Shown here one piece after another: positions 7,919 through 14,998 of a DNA stretch of 32,660 bases. Location: positions 1 to 32,660 of the forward strand of contig LNIY01000108.1 in NCBI GenBank assembly GCA_001449105.1, written 5' to 3'. The translations under genes and the position numbers were made by a program. Source of the DNA: Caulobacter vibrioides. Its GTDB lineage: Bacteria; Pseudomonadota; Alphaproteobacteria; Caulobacterales; Caulobacteraceae. Within the stretch, counting starts at the first letter, position 1, and each line of letters opens with the position of its first letter. The notes under the pieces are model-generated. The model saw nothing but the letters and a program-made list of their open reading frames with translations. It had not been told where the DNA came from and ran no database searches.

Positions 7919-9463
7919 TCACTGAGCGGCGACGCCCAGTTCGCGCGCGGCCGCGGCGGGCGACTGCTTGCCGGCGTCGCGGTCGACGGCGTAGTTGGCC
8001 CGGCGCATGGCGTCGACCGACAGCTTGCCCGACAGCGACGCGGCCAGGGCCGCAAGGCGCGGATCGCCGGCCCGTTTCGGCGAGACCAGCAGCACCGCGT
8101 CATAGGGCGGCAGCGCGCCTTTCGGATCCTCCAGCACCACCAGGTCGTCGGCGGCGATGCGGCCGTCGCTGGAGAAGGCCGAAATCACGTCGGCCTCGCC
8201 CGAGGCCAGGGCGCGGTACATGAAGGTGGGCTGGAACTGGCGGCGGGTCCTGAACTTCAGGCCGTAGGCCTTCTCGACCGCCGCCCACTCGGGCCGGGAG
8301 AAGAACTCCAGGTCGCCGCCCATGACAAGGTTCGGGGCCTTGGCGGACAGGTCGGCCAGGCTTTTGACGCCCAGCGCCTGCGCGCGCTCGCGCTTCATGG
8401 CGAAGGCGTAGGCGTTCTCGAAGCCCAGCGGCGCGGCCAGGACGACGCCGTCGCGGCGGGCCAGTTCGGCCCTCAGCGCAGCCAGCACCGCCTGGCGGCC
8501 GGGATTGTCGGTGCGGTGCAGGACGTTAGCCCACAGGGTGCCGGTGTAGTCGACATAGGCGTCGATCTCGCCGGCGGCCAGGGCGCGATAGGCGACGGCC
8601 GAGCCGAGGTTGATGCGCCGCTCGACCCGCGCCCCCCGCCCCTCCAGCCGCGCGGCCATCAGCTCGGCCAGCACGTACTGCTCGGAGAAGTTCTTGGCCC
8701 CGATCACGTAGGCCTGGGGGCGCGGGGTCAGGGCCGGAACCGCCAGCGGCGCCAGGGCGGCGGCGAGGCCAAGGCCCAGCGCCGCCAGCGCGCCGCCCCA
8801 CAGGAGCGGCTTGCGCTGTTCAAGGCCGCGCCCGACCAGGCCCAGCAGCTGGTCGACGACCAGGGCCAGGGCCGCCGAGGCCGCGCAGCCGACCAGCACC
8901 ATGTCCCAGGCCTCGGTCTGCAGCCCCGAGAAGATGTAGTCGCCCAGCGAGGTCTGGCCGACGGGGGTGGCCAGGGTGGCGCCGCCGATGGTCCAGACGG
9001 CGGCGGTGCGCACGCCGGCCAGGATCACCGGCGCGGCCAGCGGCAGCTCGACCTTCACCAGACTCTGGCGCGGGGTCATGCCGACGCCCCGGGCGGCCTC
9101 GGTCACGGCCGGGTCGACGCCGGCCAGGCCGGCGGCCGTGTTCCGCAGGATCGGCAGCATGGCGTAGAGCGACAGGGCCAGCAGGGCCGGCAGGAAGCCG
9201 AGCGCCGGAAAGCCGAAGCCCAGGCTCGCCTTCGTCAGGTTCGAGATCAGCAGCAGCAGCGGATAGAACAGGGCCAGCAGCGCCAGGCTGGGAATGGTCT
9301 GGACCAGGCCGGTGGCCGCCAGGGCGACCCAGCGCAGCCCCGGACGGCGCGCGGCGGCGAAGCCCAGCGGCAGGGCGATCGCCAGGCCCAGCGCCAGGGC
9401 GGCGGCCGACAGGGCCGCGTGCCAGGCCAGGCGTTGCGGCAGCAGGGCGAGCAGCTCAGCCAT
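7919..9463 (-). CDS. ABC importer permease fused to its substrate-binding domain (OpuC/EgtU type)
   Basis: The protein has 514 residues. The first 220 or so form an OpuBB/OpuCB-type permease with about six membrane helices and an EAA-like loop (AARGVGMTPRQSLVKVELPLAAPVILAG). After a further hydrophobic helix (about 225-245), a periplasmic OpuAC/ProX-type binding domain begins near 255 with IGAKNFSEQYVLAELMAARLE and runs to the end. The same permease-binding protein fusion occurs in quaternary amine (choline, betaine) importers and in the EgtU ergothioneine importer of some bacteria, so the substrate is uncertain. Its ATG overlaps the end of the ATPase gene by 8 nt (ATGGCTGA), so the two are translationally coupled. 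The fusion means no separate binding-protein gene is needed. Confidence 0.87.
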   Translation of the reverse strand: MAELLALLPQRLAWHAALSAAALALGLAIALPLGFAAARRPGLRWVALAATGLVQTIPSLALLALFYPLLLLISNLTKASLGFGFPALGFLPALLALSLYAMLPILRNTAAGLAGVDPAVTEAARGVGMTPRQSLVKVELPLAAPVILAGVRTAAVWTIGGATLATPVGQTSLGDYIFSGLQTEAWDMVLVGCAASAALALVVDQLLGLVGRGLEQRKPLLWGGALAALGLGLAAALAPLAVPALTPRPQAYVIGAKNFSEQYVLAELMAARLEGRGARVERRINLGSAVAYRALAAGEIDAYVDYTGTLWANVLHRTDNPGRQAVLAALRAELARRDGVVLAAPLGFENAYAFAMKRERAQALGVKSLADLSAKAPNLVMGGDLEFFSRPEWAAVEKAYGLKFRTRRQFQPTFMYRALASGEADVISAFSSDGRIAADDLVVLEDPKGALPPYDAVLLVSPKRAGDPRLAALAASLSGKLSVDAMRRANYAVDRDAGKQSPAAAARELGVAAQ

Positions 9464-10220
9464 CCAGCAGCGCCCGCACCCGCTCGGCCTGGCGGCGCGG
9501 GGCGGCCATCAGGGCCTCGACGCGCGGGTCCTCGCAGCCGGCCATCAGTTCGCGCGGCGCGGCGTCGGCGATGATCCGGCCCTGATCCAGAACGATCACC
9601 CGGTCGGCCAGCAGCAGGGCCTCGGCGACGTCGTGGGTGACCATCACCGTGGTCAGGGACAGCGCCTGATGCAGGCGGCGGACGTCGTCGCCCAGGGCCT
9701 GGCGGGTGATCGGGTCCAGCGCGCCGAACGGCTCGTCCATCAGCAGGATCGCGGGCCGGCCGGCCAGGGCCCGGGCCACCCCCACCCGCTGGCGCTGGCC
9801 GCCCGACAGCGCGGCGGGACGACGCTGGGCGACCGCGCGCGGCAGGTCGACCAGATCGAGCAGTTCGTCGACGCGGACGGCGATCTCGTCCTTCTTCCAG
9901 CCCAGCAGGGCCGGGACCACGCCGATGTTCTCGGCCACGGTCATGTGCGGGAAGAGGCCGATCTCCTGGAAGACGTAGCCGATGCGGCGGCGCAGGACCG
10001 GTCCGTCGAGGGCGCCCACGGCCTGGCCGTCGATCCTGACCACGCCCGAGGTCGGCGGAGCCAGGGCGTTGATGGTCTTCAGCAGCGTGGTCTTGCCCGC
10101 GCCCGAGCCGCCGACCAGGGCCACGAACTGGCCCGGCGGGATCGACAGGTCGACGTCCTTCAGCGCGACGGCGCCGTCATGCGTCTTGCCGACCTGTTCG
10201 AGGGCGATGGCGGGAGTCAT
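9456..10220 (-). CDS. ABC importer ATPase for a quaternary amine-type substrate (OpuCA/EgtV-like)
   Basis: The protein has 254 residues. It carries Walker A GGSGAGKT (37-44), a Q-loop around FQEIGLFPHMTVAENI, the signature LSGGQ (138-142), Walker B ILLMDEP (158-164) with a D-loop, and a switch histidine in VTHD. It ends soon after the nucleotide-binding domain, without the C-terminal CBS pair found in many OpuA/OpuC ATPases, so osmotic gating through CBS domains is not expected. It is first in a two-gene operon with the fused permease-binding protein. The promoter must lie in the 113-bp gap shared with the divergent 69-residue protein. Confidence 0.88.
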   Translation of the reverse strand: MTPAIALEQVGKTHDGAVALKDVDLSIPPGQFVALVGGSGAGKTTLLKTINALAPPTSGVVRIDGQAVGALDGPVLRRRIGYVFQEIGLFPHMTVAENIGVVPALLGWKKDEIAVRVDELLDLVDLPRAVAQRRPAALSGGQRQRVGVARALAGRPAILLMDEPFGALDPITRQALGDDVRRLHQALSLTTVMVTHDVAEALLLADRVIVLDQGRIIADAAPRELMAGCEDPRVEALMAAPRRQAERVRALLDG

Positions 10221-10290
10221 GCGGCCTCACCTTTCCCGCAACCGGACGCTGCGACAAGCCGTCCCGCTTGCACCAAGGCAAATCAGACGC

Positions 10291-10306
10291 GTTAATAGTG
10301 ATTAAC
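10291..10306. promoter_or_regulatory. CtrA-like palindrome between divergent genes
   Basis: GTTAA-TAGTGA-TTAAC is a perfect palindrome around a 6-bp spacer (TTAA at 10292-10295 and 10302-10305). CtrA sites normally have 7 bp between TTAA halves; read as TTAA-N7-TAAC it is one base off consensus. It lies 71 bp upstream of the transporter ATPase gene start (minus) and 28 bp upstream of the small membrane protein start (plus). Binding is inference. Confidence 0.5.
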
Positions 10307-10333
10307 GGGGGTAGTTCTAGGCTGGCGTGGAGC

Positions 10334-10543
10334 ATGACGATGGCCGTAACCCTGACCGCCTCCCCCTCGACGGGAAGCTTCAAGGCCCGCAAGCGCCGCA
10401 AGGCCGTGCAGCGCCGCCTGCGCGTGGCCGTGGCCGTGATGCTGCTGCTGAACCTGGCCGTCTGGGCCGGCGTCGTCGCGGCGCTTCGCGGCGTGGACGT
10501 GGCGCAATTGCTGCCGGCCCTGGGACAGACCCTCTCTCTTTGA
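10334..10543 (+). CDS. 69-residue single-pass membrane protein
   Basis: I start it at the ATG at 10334; the frame is open back to 10268, but that would place coding sequence across the CtrA-like palindrome. The N-terminal third is basic (FKARKRRKAVQRRLR), and one hydrophobic helix follows (VAVAVMLLLNLAVWAGVVAAL), then a short outward tail. This is an N-in single-pass topology. No family was recognised. The last residues (QTLSL) and the stop codon fall inside the left arm of a dispersed repeat, so the repeat appears to have supplied the present C-terminus. Coding is supported by hydrophobic patterning and codon bias. Confidence 0.55.
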   Translation: MTMAVTLTASPSTGSFKARKRRKAVQRRLRVAVAVMLLLNLAVWAGVVAALRGVDVAQLLPALGQTLSL

Positions 10544-10857
10544 GAGAGGGAGGGGCCCGCCGCGAAGCGGTGGGAGGGTGAGAGGTTTCACCGGTTCCCG
10601 TTACGCCCCCCCAAAGTCGTCATCCGGGCCGCAGCGCAGCGAAGAGCCGAAGACCCAGGGGCCGCCGACGAGGCCTTGACGACAGCGAACCTCGCCATCG
10701 CGCCCAGTCGCCTGGGTCCCGGACAAGCCCTACGGGCTTTCCGGGATGACGATTGTTGGAGCGCTTCCGGCTGAGCCTCATTCGGAGAGACCGTAACCTC
10801 TCACCCTCCCACGCCTGTGGCGCGGGCCCCTCCCTCTCTCTCAGAGAGAGGGATTTT
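10529..10857. repeat. Nested palindromic repeats (family D arms around a family B copy)
   Basis: The outer arms lie at about 10529-10587 and 10795-10853. They are near-perfect inverted copies built from CCCTCTCTC hairpins, a GGGGCCCGC block and TGGGAGGGTGAGAGGTT. Between them sits a complete family B element (10618-10751, CGTCATCCGGGCC to CCGGGATGACG). The right outer arm ends as hairpin CCCTCTCTC-TCA-GAGAGAGGG (10832-10852) followed by ATTTTTG, a credible plus-strand terminator for the 69-residue gene. Apart from these repeats, the 10544-10869 gap holds nothing I can call. Confidence 0.8.
10832..10857 (+). terminator. Repeat-borne intrinsic terminator
   Basis: The 9-bp stem CCCTCTCTC/GAGAGAGGG with loop TCA is followed by ATTTTT. 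It would stop plus-strand transcription from 10334-10543 just before the convergent lipoprotein gene. Confidence 0.65.
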
Positions 10858-10869
10858 TGGGATTTGGCG

Positions 10870-11109
10870 TCAGTCCTTGGCGTCCTTGGCGGCGGCCTTG
10901 AGGTCTTCGCCGGCCGACTTCACGCCGCCGACCACCTCGTCCTTCTTGCCTTCCTTCTTCAGGTCCTTGTCGCCGGTGATGTCGCCGACGGCGGACTTGA
11001 TCTCGCCTTCGGTCTTCTGGGCGTGGCCGGAATCCTTGTCGCCGCAGGCGGTCAGGGCGAGCGCGGTGGCGGCGATGGCGACGAGGGAGAGAGGACGCGT
11101 GAGGTTCAT
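10870..11109 (-). CDS. CsbD-like lipoprotein
   Basis: The protein has 79 residues from the ATG at 11109, which has AAGGAG upstream at about 9-nt spacing; a longer frame to 11181 has no such site. A lipoprotein signal is present: MNLTRPLSLVAIAATALA, then lipobox LTAC with the acylated Cys at about 22. The mature part is short, charged and lysine-rich (GEIKSAVGDITGDKDLKKEGKKDEVVGG), matching the amphipathic pattern of the CsbD family, whose members are often induced by envelope or general stress. It should be anchored in the outer or inner membrane facing the periplasm. A cytoplasmic CsbD protein is encoded at 24791-24973. Function in the family is poorly defined. Confidence 0.72.
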   Translation of the reverse strand: MNLTRPLSLVAIAATALALTACGDKDSGHAQKTEGEIKSAVGDITGDKDLKKEGKKDEVVGGVKSAGEDLKAAAKDAKD

Positions 11110-11208
11110 GCGGTGGAGCTCCTTGTTCGAGCTCTCAACGCCTAGCTTCGCAAATCGGTTCGATCGGCGATGGCGACACACGGGATCCGGCTCCCCTTAT
11201 GCCGACCT

Positions 11209-11302
11209 TCCCCGCGAAGGCGGGGATCCAAACTGGCTTTCAGGAACACTTACGGCCGTGAACCGACCGCGACCTCGGCTTGGATCCCCGCCTTCGCGGG
11301 GA
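11209..11302. repeat. Large perfect inverted repeat (family C)
   Basis: Two 23-bp arms (11209-11231 and 11280-11302) are perfect reverse complements, separated by 48 bp. Each arm also contains its own small hairpin CCCCGC-GAAG-GCGGGG or its complement. The element lies downstream of fliE and upstream of the CsbD-like lipoprotein gene, both on the minus strand, so it could end or protect the flgB-flgC-fliE transcript. Confidence 0.82.
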
Positions 11303-11353
11303 TGCACGGAGAGAAGTCGGATTGGGGCGTGGCGTCCATCGACGGCCGAGCCG

Positions 11354-11659
11354 TCAGATCGACATCCGCATGATCTCTTGATAGGCCGAGATCACCTGGT
11401 CGCGGATCGAGATCACGGTCTCGAGGCTGGCTTCGGCCGACGAGATGGCGGTGACGACATCGATCAGTTCGGCCTTGCCGGCCGCCTGCTGGGCGATCTT
11501 GTGCTCGGCCTGGCGCGAGGCCTGGACCGTATCGGTCATCGCCGACTTCAGCATGTCGCCGAAGTCCACCTTCTTGGGCTCGCCGACGCTCTTGCCGAGC
11601 GAGAGCGGGGTCGCGCCGGTGGCGGCGTAGGCCTTGGAGGCGGCCAGAGCGGTGATCAT
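11354..11659 (-). CDS. fliE: FliE flagellar basal body protein
   Basis: The protein has 101 residues. It is helical and alanine-rich, with the conserved C-terminal region of FliE ([35 protein letters not shown]), which matches the family's 'A.e.sl.....vrdKvv.AYqeImrM.v' ending. FliE sits between the MS ring/export gate and the proximal rod and is the first substrate exported. It is the last gene of the flgB-flgC-fliE operon, 13 nt after flgC. Confidence 0.93.
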   Translation of the reverse strand: MITALAASKAYAATGATPLSLGKSVGEPKKVDFGDMLKSAMTDTVQASRQAEHKIAQQAAGKAELIDVVTAISSAEASLETVISIRDQVISAYQEIMRMSI

Positions 11660-11672
11660 CGCCTAAGCCCCC

Positions 11673-12092
11673 TTACTTCTTCAGGATGTCGAGCGTGCGC
11701 GACTGCATGCTGCGCGCGGTCTCGATCACGTTGAGGTTGGCCTCGTAGGCGCGCTGCGCCTCCTTCATGTCGAGCGCCTCGACCAGGGTGTCGACGTTGG
11801 GCAGCTTGACGTAGCCCTTGGCGTCGGCCGCCGGGTTGCCGGGGTCGTACTCGGTCTTGAAGTCCTTCTGGTCGCCCTCGACGCGGGCCATCTGGACGCC
11901 TTCGGCGCCCTCGACCTTGGCCGGACGGAACACCGGCACCTGGCGGCGATAGGGATCGCCGCCGGCCGTGCGGGCCGTCGAATTGGCGTTGGCGATGTTC
12001 TCGGCGATGATGCGCATGCGGCCCTGCTGGGCCTTGAGCGCGCTGGCCGCCACGGCCATCGCCGCCGCCGACTGGGATCGGATCTCTGCCAT
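11673..12092 (-). CDS. flgC: FlgC proximal rod protein
   Basis: The protein has 139 residues. It starts with a helix containing MRIIAENIANANSTARTAGGDPYRRQVPVF, the typical rod-protein N-terminal motif (NiANanT...gg.PYrrq), and ends with the matching C-terminal helix (YEANLNVIETARSMQSRTLDILKK). These two ends pack together as a coiled coil in the rod. It has no signal peptide, as expected for a substrate of the flagellar export apparatus. It is 12 nt downstream of flgB. Confidence 0.95.
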   Translation of the reverse strand: MAEIRSQSAAAMAVAASALKAQQGRMRIIAENIANANSTARTAGGDPYRRQVPVFRPAKVEGAEGVQMARVEGDQKDFKTEYDPGNPAADAKGYVKLPNVDTLVEALDMKEAQRAYEANLNVIETARSMQSRTLDILKK

Positions 12093-12104
12093 CTACGAGG
12101 TCCC

Positions 12105-12551
12105 TTAGCCGTTCGGGCGACGCGCGGCGGTGCGCAGCATCGACATGGAGCGTTGGTAGAAGGAGACCGCCGCGTCGTAGTTCATGCGCGCATCGGTCAT
12201 CTTGAGCATCTGGTCCTCGAGCGTCACGGAGTTGCCGTCGAGGGTGGTCTCGCTGTCGGGGCCCTGGGGCGAGCGGAACTGGCTCACCGGCTTGGACGGG
12301 GCCAGGTGGCCGGCGCTGGTGGCCAGCATCTGGACCGGACGGCCCGCCGGGGCCGCGCCGTTGCCGCGATAGACCGGGGTGGTCGTCTGCGCGTCGAGCG
12401 AGGCCTGGAAGGTGAAAGGCTTGAGGTCCCGCGGCTGATAGCCGGGGGTGTCGCCGTTGGCGACGTTCTGGGCGACCACCTTCTGCCGCTCGGTCAGATA
12501 ACCGAGCCGGTTCTTCAGCATCGCGAAAAGAGGGATGTCGTCCGGACCCAT
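12105..12551 (-). CDS. flgB: FlgB proximal rod protein
   Basis: The protein has 148 residues, starting MGPDDIPLFAMLKNRLGYL, a common FlgB opening in Caulobacter relatives. The rod-protein element RQKVVAQNVANGDTPGYQPRD is present, and the C-terminal helix covers MTDARMNYDAAVSFYQRSMSMLRTA. FlgB is one of the four proximal rod proteins exported through the FliPQR gate. No strong Shine-Dalgarno precedes this ATG; another in-frame ATG lies ten codons later. It heads the flgB-flgC-fliE operon and faces fliO-fliP across a perfect CtrA site 24 bp upstream. Confidence 0.94.
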   Translation of the reverse strand: MGPDDIPLFAMLKNRLGYLTERQKVVAQNVANGDTPGYQPRDLKPFTFQASLDAQTTTPVYRGNGAAPAGRPVQMLATSAGHLAPSKPVSQFRSPQGPDSETTLDGNSVTLEDQMLKMTDARMNYDAAVSFYQRSMSMLRTAARRPNG

Positions 12552-12574
12552 GCGAGCATGGTGAAGAAACAGGG

Positions 12575-12589
12575 TTAATCACGCATTAA
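12575..12589. promoter_or_regulatory. Perfect CtrA box between flgB and fliO
   Basis: TTAA-TCACGCA-TTAA is an exact TTAA-N7-TTAA consensus. It lies 24 bp from the flgB ATG and 68 bp from the fliO ATG in the 105-bp divergent gap, so it could control both operons. On the minus strand it runs TTAACCC, close to the TTAACCAT class II context. CtrA control of early flagellar genes is established in Caulobacter; occupancy here is inferred. Confidence 0.8.
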
Positions 12590-12656
12590 GGACAGTCGGG
12601 CACACCAGGGATGCGGCGCCTCGCCGCGCCTCTTTCCTGTGGAATCCAGTCCGCGC

Positions 12657-12992
12657 ATGGACGTCTTTCTTCTGATCCGCGCCGTGGCGGCGCTGGCCGT
12701 CACCCTGGGCCTGATCGGCCTGGCGGCCGTCGTGCTGCGCAAGTTCGGCCCCGAGGCCCTCAACCGCATCGTCTCCAAGCGCCGCGAACGGCGGCTGCAG
12801 GTGGTCGAGACGCTGGTGCTGGACCCCGCCCGGCGCCTGGTGCTGTGCCGCCTGGACGGCGAGGAGCGCCTGGTGCTGCTGGGCGATGGTCGCCTGCTGG
12901 ACTGGGTTCCCGCCGGAGCCCCCTCGCCTTCTTCCTCGCCTTCGCCCTCCACTTCCCCCGTCGCCGAGACCCAGCCGGAGCCCGTGGTCTGA
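12657..12992 (+). CDS. fliO: FliO flagellar export gate assembly protein
   Basis: The protein has 111 residues from the ATG at 12657 (a second possible start lies six codons upstream). One membrane helix spans about 4-26, followed by a basic stretch and a short cytoplasmic domain with RRLQVVETLVLDPARRLVLCRLDGEERLVLLG, the typical FliO core ('v.e...L...r.l.lv.v.g...ll.g'). The tail is a proline/serine low-complexity stretch. FliO is a chaperone for FliP pentamer assembly and is absent from the finished gate. Its stop codon TGA overlaps the fliP ATG by one base, indicating coupled translation. Confidence 0.85.
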   Translation: MDVFLLIRAVAALAVTLGLIGLAAVVLRKFGPEALNRIVSKRRERRLQVVETLVLDPARRLVLCRLDGEERLVLLGDGRLLDWVPAGAPSPSSSPSPSTSPVAETQPEPVV

Positions 12993-13789
12993 TGCGCCTG
13001 CTCAAGAGCCTCACCGGCGCCACGCCGCAGGAACTGCGCCGCGCCGCCCTGATCGCCATGCTGGCGGGCCTGGCGACGACGCTGGGACCGTCGCTGGCCA
13101 TGGCCCAGTCGGCGATCAACGTCGATCTCGGCACAGGCGCCGGCCTGACCGAACGGGTCGTCCAGTTGGTCGGCCTGCTGACCGTGCTGTCGCTGGCGCC
13201 GTCGATCGTGATCATGACGACCTCGTTCGTGCGCATCGTCGTGGTGCTGGGCCTGCTGCGCACGGCGATCGGCGTGCAGCAGAGCCCGCCCAACCCGGTG
13301 ATCATCAGCCTGGCGCTGTTCCTCACCGCCATCGTCATGGGTCCGACCTTCGAGCAGTCCTACGACGCCGGCGTCAAACCCCTGCTCGACAAGCAGATGG
13401 AGCTGCCGCAGGCGTTCGAGGCGGCCGGCCAGCCGGTGAAGACCTTCATGCTGCGCCAGGTGGACGAGGACGACCTGGCCTTGTTCATCCGCCTTTCGAA
13501 GATCGAGAAGCCGAAGACCGCCCAGGAGACCCCGCTGAAGGTCGTGACCCCGGCCTTCATGATCTCGGAACTGAAGCGCGCCTTCGAGATCGGCTTCCTG
13601 CTGTTCATCCCGTTCCTGGTCATCGACCTGGTCGTCGCCAGCGTGCTGATGAGCATGGGCATGATGATGCTGCCGCCCGCGACGGTGAGCTTGCCGTTCA
13701 AGCTGATATTCTTCGTGCTAGTGGATGGATGGCGACTCGTCTGCGGCAGCCTGGTGGAAAGCTTCCAGCGCGGGACCGGCGGCGGATAA
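12992..13789 (+). CDS. fliP: FliP flagellar export gate protein
   Basis: The protein has 265 residues from the ATG at 12992; the frame is open further upstream but overlaps fliO. The first 40 residues include a cleavable signal peptide, a known FliP feature (ending MAMAQ). Family signatures are VLSLAPSIVIMTTSFVRIVVVLGLLR and the C-terminal TPAFMISELKRAFEIGFLLFIPFLVIDLVV, with the 'MGMMMLPP' element before the last helix. Five FliP subunits form the core of the export gate. It is coupled to fliO, and a ribokinase-family gene follows after 43 bp on the same strand. Confidence 0.96.
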   Translation: MRLLKSLTGATPQELRRAALIAMLAGLATTLGPSLAMAQSAINVDLGTGAGLTERVVQLVGLLTVLSLAPSIVIMTTSFVRIVVVLGLLRTAIGVQQSPPNPVIISLALFLTAIVMGPTFEQSYDAGVKPLLDKQMELPQAFEAAGQPVKTFMLRQVDEDDLALFIRLSKIEKPKTAQETPLKVVTPAFMISELKRAFEIGFLLFIPFLVIDLVVASVLMSMGMMMLPPATVSLPFKLIFFVLVDGWRLVCGSLVESFQRGTGGG

Positions 13790-13832
13790 GCTCCGACAAA
13801 ACAGAATAACTAGAAGCAGAAGACCAAGACCG

Positions 13833-14744
13833 ATGGGCGTTTTCGTACTGGGCTCGATCAATCTGGACGCCGTGGCGCGGGTCGACGACCTGCCGCGGCC
13901 GGGCGAGACGGTGGCCGGCCTGTCGCTGGAGCTGTTCCTCGGCGGCAAGGGCGCCAACCAGGCCGTCGCCGCCGCCCGCATGGGCGCGCCCACCCGCCTG
14001 ATGGGCGCGGTCGGCAAGGACGACAGCGGCCTCAGCCTCAAGGGCAAGCTGGCCGGCTACGGCGTGCAGGTGGCCGACGTCGCCGAACTGTCGGGCGCTC
14101 CCACGGGCCAGGCCCACGTCTGGGTGTCGAACGGCGGCGAGAACATGATCGTCGTCACCGGCGGCGCCAACATGATGATCACGCCCCAGCAGGTGGCTGC
14201 CACGCCGCTGGAAGGCCAGCGCGTGCTGCTGGCCCAGCTGGAGACCCCGGCCAACGCCATCGAGGCGCTGTTCAAGGCCGGCGCGGCCAAGGGCGGCCTG
14301 CGCGTGCTGAACGCCGCCCCGGCCCTGCCGCAGGGCGCGGCGCTGTTCCCGCTGACCGACATTCTGATCCTGAACCAGACCGAGCTGGCGAGCTACGCCC
14401 GGCTCGACCACGAGCCGGCCAAGCTGGAGGAGGTCTCCAAGGCCGCCCGCAAGCTGATGAGCCGCCCGGACCAGACGATCATCGTCACCCTGGGCAAGAC
14501 CGGCGTCGCCGCCGTGCGCCGCGACGAGGCCTTCCTGGTCGAGGGCCGCAAGGTCAAGGCGGTGGACACCGTCGGGGCCGGCGACTGCTTCTGCGGCGCT
14601 CTCGCTGCGGGCCTGGCCGCAAACCTGGACCTGCGCGAAGCCGTCGAGCAGGCCAATGCGGCCGCCGCCCTGTCGGTGCAGAAGCCGGGCGCGGCCCCGT
14701 CGATGCCCAGCAAGCGCGAGGTCGAGGTCTTCCTGGAAGGCTGA
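13833..14744 (+). CDS. rbsK: Ribokinase (PfkB family sugar kinase)
   Basis: The protein has 303 residues from the ATG at 13833; an upstream extension to 13725 would overlap fliP. The N-terminal FVLGSINLDAVARVDDLPRPGET and GGKGANQA (37-44) are the PfkB signature 1 in the ribokinase form. The C-terminal signature DTVGAGDCFCGALAAG holds the catalytic Asp251 in the anion-hole GAGD (248-251). The reaction is ATP-dependent phosphorylation of ribose, or a related sugar, at O5. No rbs transport genes are nearby, so the substrate could be a nucleoside-derived sugar. It is probably read through from fliO-fliP. Its TGA abuts the stop codon of the convergent small gene (TGATCA). Confidence 0.87.
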   Translation: MGVFVLGSINLDAVARVDDLPRPGETVAGLSLELFLGGKGANQAVAAARMGAPTRLMGAVGKDDSGLSLKGKLAGYGVQVADVAELSGAPTGQAHVWVSNGGENMIVVTGGANMMITPQQVAATPLEGQRVLLAQLETPANAIEALFKAGAAKGGLRVLNAAPALPQGAALFPLTDILILNQTELASYARLDHEPAKLEEVSKAARKLMSRPDQTIIVTLGKTGVAAVRRDEAFLVEGRKVKAVDTVGAGDCFCGALAAGLAANLDLREAVEQANAAAALSVQKPGAAPSMPSKREVEVFLEG

Positions 14745-14987
14745 TCAGGCCAGCAGGGTCGCCAGCGCAAACAGCCTGGCGACCGCCAGCGGGATGCCGA
14801 CCAGGGCGAATAGCAGGCCGAGCCACCTGGAGGGCCCGATCAATCCGGCGCCGCGGTCGCTCAAGGCGGCGTCGCCGTAAAACAGCCGGCGCACGAAGAC
14901 GAAAAGTTCGCGCGGCCGCGCAAGCAGAAGCACGCCTACAAGGCTGAAGGCGGCGCACCAGACGATTTCGAAGATCAGGGCGCTCAA
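14745..14987 (-). CDS. Small two-helix membrane protein downstream of mopJ
   Basis: From a TTG at 14987 it would have 80 residues; no ATG is available, and the frame stays open into the mopJ gene, so the start is uncertain (a CTG at 15002 overlaps the mopJ stop). Two hydrophobic segments are visible: LIFEIVWCAAFSLVGVLLLA and WLGLLFALVGIPLAVARLFALATLLA, joined by a basic loop with a RRLFYGD element. I recognise no family. Position 11 nt after mopJ on the same strand suggests a joint transcript. It ends head-to-head with the ribokinase stop. Confidence 0.5.
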   Translation of the reverse strand: MSALIFEIVWCAAFSLVGVLLLARPRELFVFVRRLFYGDAALSDRGAGLIGPSRWLGLLFALVGIPLAVARLFALATLLA

Positions 14988-14998
14988 GATCGGCGCGT

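Noticed and set aside
7861..8103. Upstream extension of the phosphatase to 642 residues
   Set aside because: It overlaps the transporter gene in another frame and would bury the clear signal peptide that starts at 7860.
12611..12991. Upstream extension of FliP to 392 residues
   Set aside because: It overlaps fliO completely; the ATG at 12992 overlaps the fliO stop and begins the expected signal peptide.
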